From assembly GCA_015222755.1 (NCBI GenBank), contig JADFVX010000031.1, positions 1 to 6,154 on the forward strand: 6,154 nt of DNA, given 5' to 3'. The position numbers and the translations under genes were made by a program. The notes under the pieces were generated by a model. The model made no database searches. It worked only from the letters and a program-made list of their open reading frames with translations, and was not told where the DNA came from. Origin of the DNA: Pseudomonadota bacterium (GTDB lineage: Bacteria > Desulfobacterota > JADFVX01). Positions 5,330 to 6,154 of the stretch are shown here, piece by piece. Every line of letters begins with the position of its first letter. Position 1 is the stretch's first letter.

Positions 5330-6154
5330 TTATTTATCCTTTTCCGCCTGACGGGCTTTGATTATAGCAGCCTTTGCATACCTGAAGAGGTGGACCAGAG
5401 GCCTGTCTGAAGGGCAGCTGAAGGAACAGCATCCACACTCTATGCAGTCCATTACAAAGAGTTCTTCCGTCTCCTCAAACATATCACGCTCGGCAAATAT
5501 GCCCATTGAGGCAGGCTCCAACATCATGGGGCAGACACTTAAACAACGCCCACATCGTATACAGGGGTGGGACTCGCGCTGGCGAACCTCCTCCCTCTTC
5601 ATAACGAGTATCCCGGAAGTACCTTTAACAACCGGGACTTCGGTAGAGTACTGGCCCATTCCCATCATTGGCCCACCCATTATGAGCTTTCCTATTCCTT
5701 CGGTGAAACCACCGGCAGCTTCTATAAGATCGGCAGTCGGTGTACCTATCCTTACCTTAACATTCTTGGGATTATTAACTCCCCTGCCTGTAATAGTTGT
5801 TATCCTTTCTACCAGAGGGCGCCCGTAGCGTACAGCCTCGTAAACAGCAAAGGCGGTACCAACATTTTGTACAACAGCACCTACATCCATGGGAAGCCCG
5901 CCTGATGGGACTTCGCGGTTCAATATGGCCTTTATAAGCTGCTTTTCCGCACCCTGGGGGTATTTCACGTGGAGGCTGAGCACCTCAATACCCGTACCGG
6001 ATGCAGCCCTCATCATTGCTGTCACCGCTTCGGGTTTGTTGTCTTCGATCCCCACATAGCCCTTATCAACGGCAAGGACCTTCATAAGGAGTTGCAGGCC
6101 TTCTATGATCGCATCTGGTTCTTCCACCATTAGGCGGTGGTCAGCCGTAAGGTA
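5330..6154 (-). CDS. rnfC: Rnf complex NADH-side iron-sulfur flavoprotein subunit C, 5' end missing
   Basis: The frame is open to the window edge; 274 residues are present and the fragment begins YLTADHRLM, the end of the conserved RnfC segment usually preceded by ECEP. The N-terminal region, including much of the FMN/NADH-binding part, is outside the window. Seen here: YPQGAEKQLI (residues 66-75 of the fragment), VPSGGLPMDVGAVVQNVGTA (82-101), an SLBB-like part with VRIGTPTADLIEAAGG and KLIMGGPMMG (134-165), then two CxxCxxCxxxCP motifs: cysteines 198, 201, 204, 208 and cysteines 237, 240, 243, 247, binding two [4Fe-4S] clusters. There is an extra C242 beside the second motif. The protein stops 27 residues after the last cluster cysteine, so it lacks the long alanine- and lysine-rich tail of enterobacterial RsxC. 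RnfC is a peripheral cytoplasmic subunit that exchanges electrons with NAD(H). An internal ATG at 6130 is not the true start, because conserved residues precede it. Confidence 0.96.
   Translation of the reverse strand, partial: YLTADHRLMVEEPDAIIEGLQLLMKVLAVDKGYVGIEDNKPEAVTAMMRAASGTGIEVLSLHVKYPQGAEKQLIKAILNREVPSGGLPMDVGAVVQNVGTAFAVYEAVRYGRPLVERITTITGRGVNNPKNVKVRIGTPTADLIEAAGGFTEGIGKLIMGGPMMGMGQYSTEVPVVKGTSGILVMKREEVRQRESHPCIRCGRCLSVCPMMLEPASMGIFAERDMFEETEELFVMDCIECGCCSFSCPSDRPLVHLFRYAKAAIIKARQAEKDK

Noticed and set aside
5358..5828. Plus-strand open frame of 156 codons opposite rnfC
   Set aside because: It is antisense to the conserved iron-sulfur and SLBB regions of rnfC, has a low-complexity composition rich in S, T, P and I, and has no recognisable domain.

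Overview
This window carries parts of two energy-metabolism operons that face each other. On the plus strand (1-1445) is the 3' end of a two-subunit 2-oxoacid:ferredoxin oxidoreductase operon (korA fragment, then complete korB), closed by a strong intrinsic terminator at about 1470-1499. On the minus strand (6154 down to 1781) are the end of rnfC, complete rnfD, rnfG and rnfE, and, 103 bp downstream of rnfE, a complete gene for a CNNM/CorC-type membrane protein (DUF21 + CBS pair + CorC_HlyC domain).

Region by region: 1-573 encodes the C-terminal 190 residues of KorA; 570-1445 encodes KorB and overlaps korA by an ATGA junction. 1446-1780 is a convergent intergenic region with no gene. It holds the kor terminator, a short hairpin-forming element that resembles a dispersed intergenic repeat known from many environmental bacterial genomes, and an imperfect inverted repeat at the corC stop codon. 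1781-3052 is corC-like; 3053-3155 is a short spacer; 3156-6154 is the rnfC-D-G-E block, with junctions of +1, -1 and -4 bp that indicate one translationally coupled operon.

How the genes fit together: KorAB oxidises a 2-oxoacid (most likely 2-oxoglutarate) to the acyl-CoA and reduces ferredoxin. Rnf is a membrane ferredoxin:NAD+ oxidoreductase that couples this electron transfer to Na+ or H+ translocation. The two complexes therefore make and use the same carrier. CNNM/CorC proteins are linked to Mg2+ transport, with Na+ coupling reported for the family, so a link to an Rnf-generated ion gradient is possible but is only inference. The order C-D-G-E with no rnfA or rnfB after rnfE fits the A-B-C-D-G-E arrangement of gammaproteobacterial rsx/rnf clusters, so rnfA and rnfB probably lie upstream of rnfC, outside the window.

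Organism: a bacterium with a ferredoxin-based, probably anaerobic or facultatively anaerobic metabolism. Gene content, moderate base composition and the intergenic repeat are compatible with an environmental lineage such as Nitrospirota or Desulfobacterota, but nothing here fixes the phylum. I see no undescribed system. The most interesting points are the intergenic repeat, the CorC-like gene in the rnf operon, and a cysteine in the KorB cofactor-binding segment where I expect glycine.
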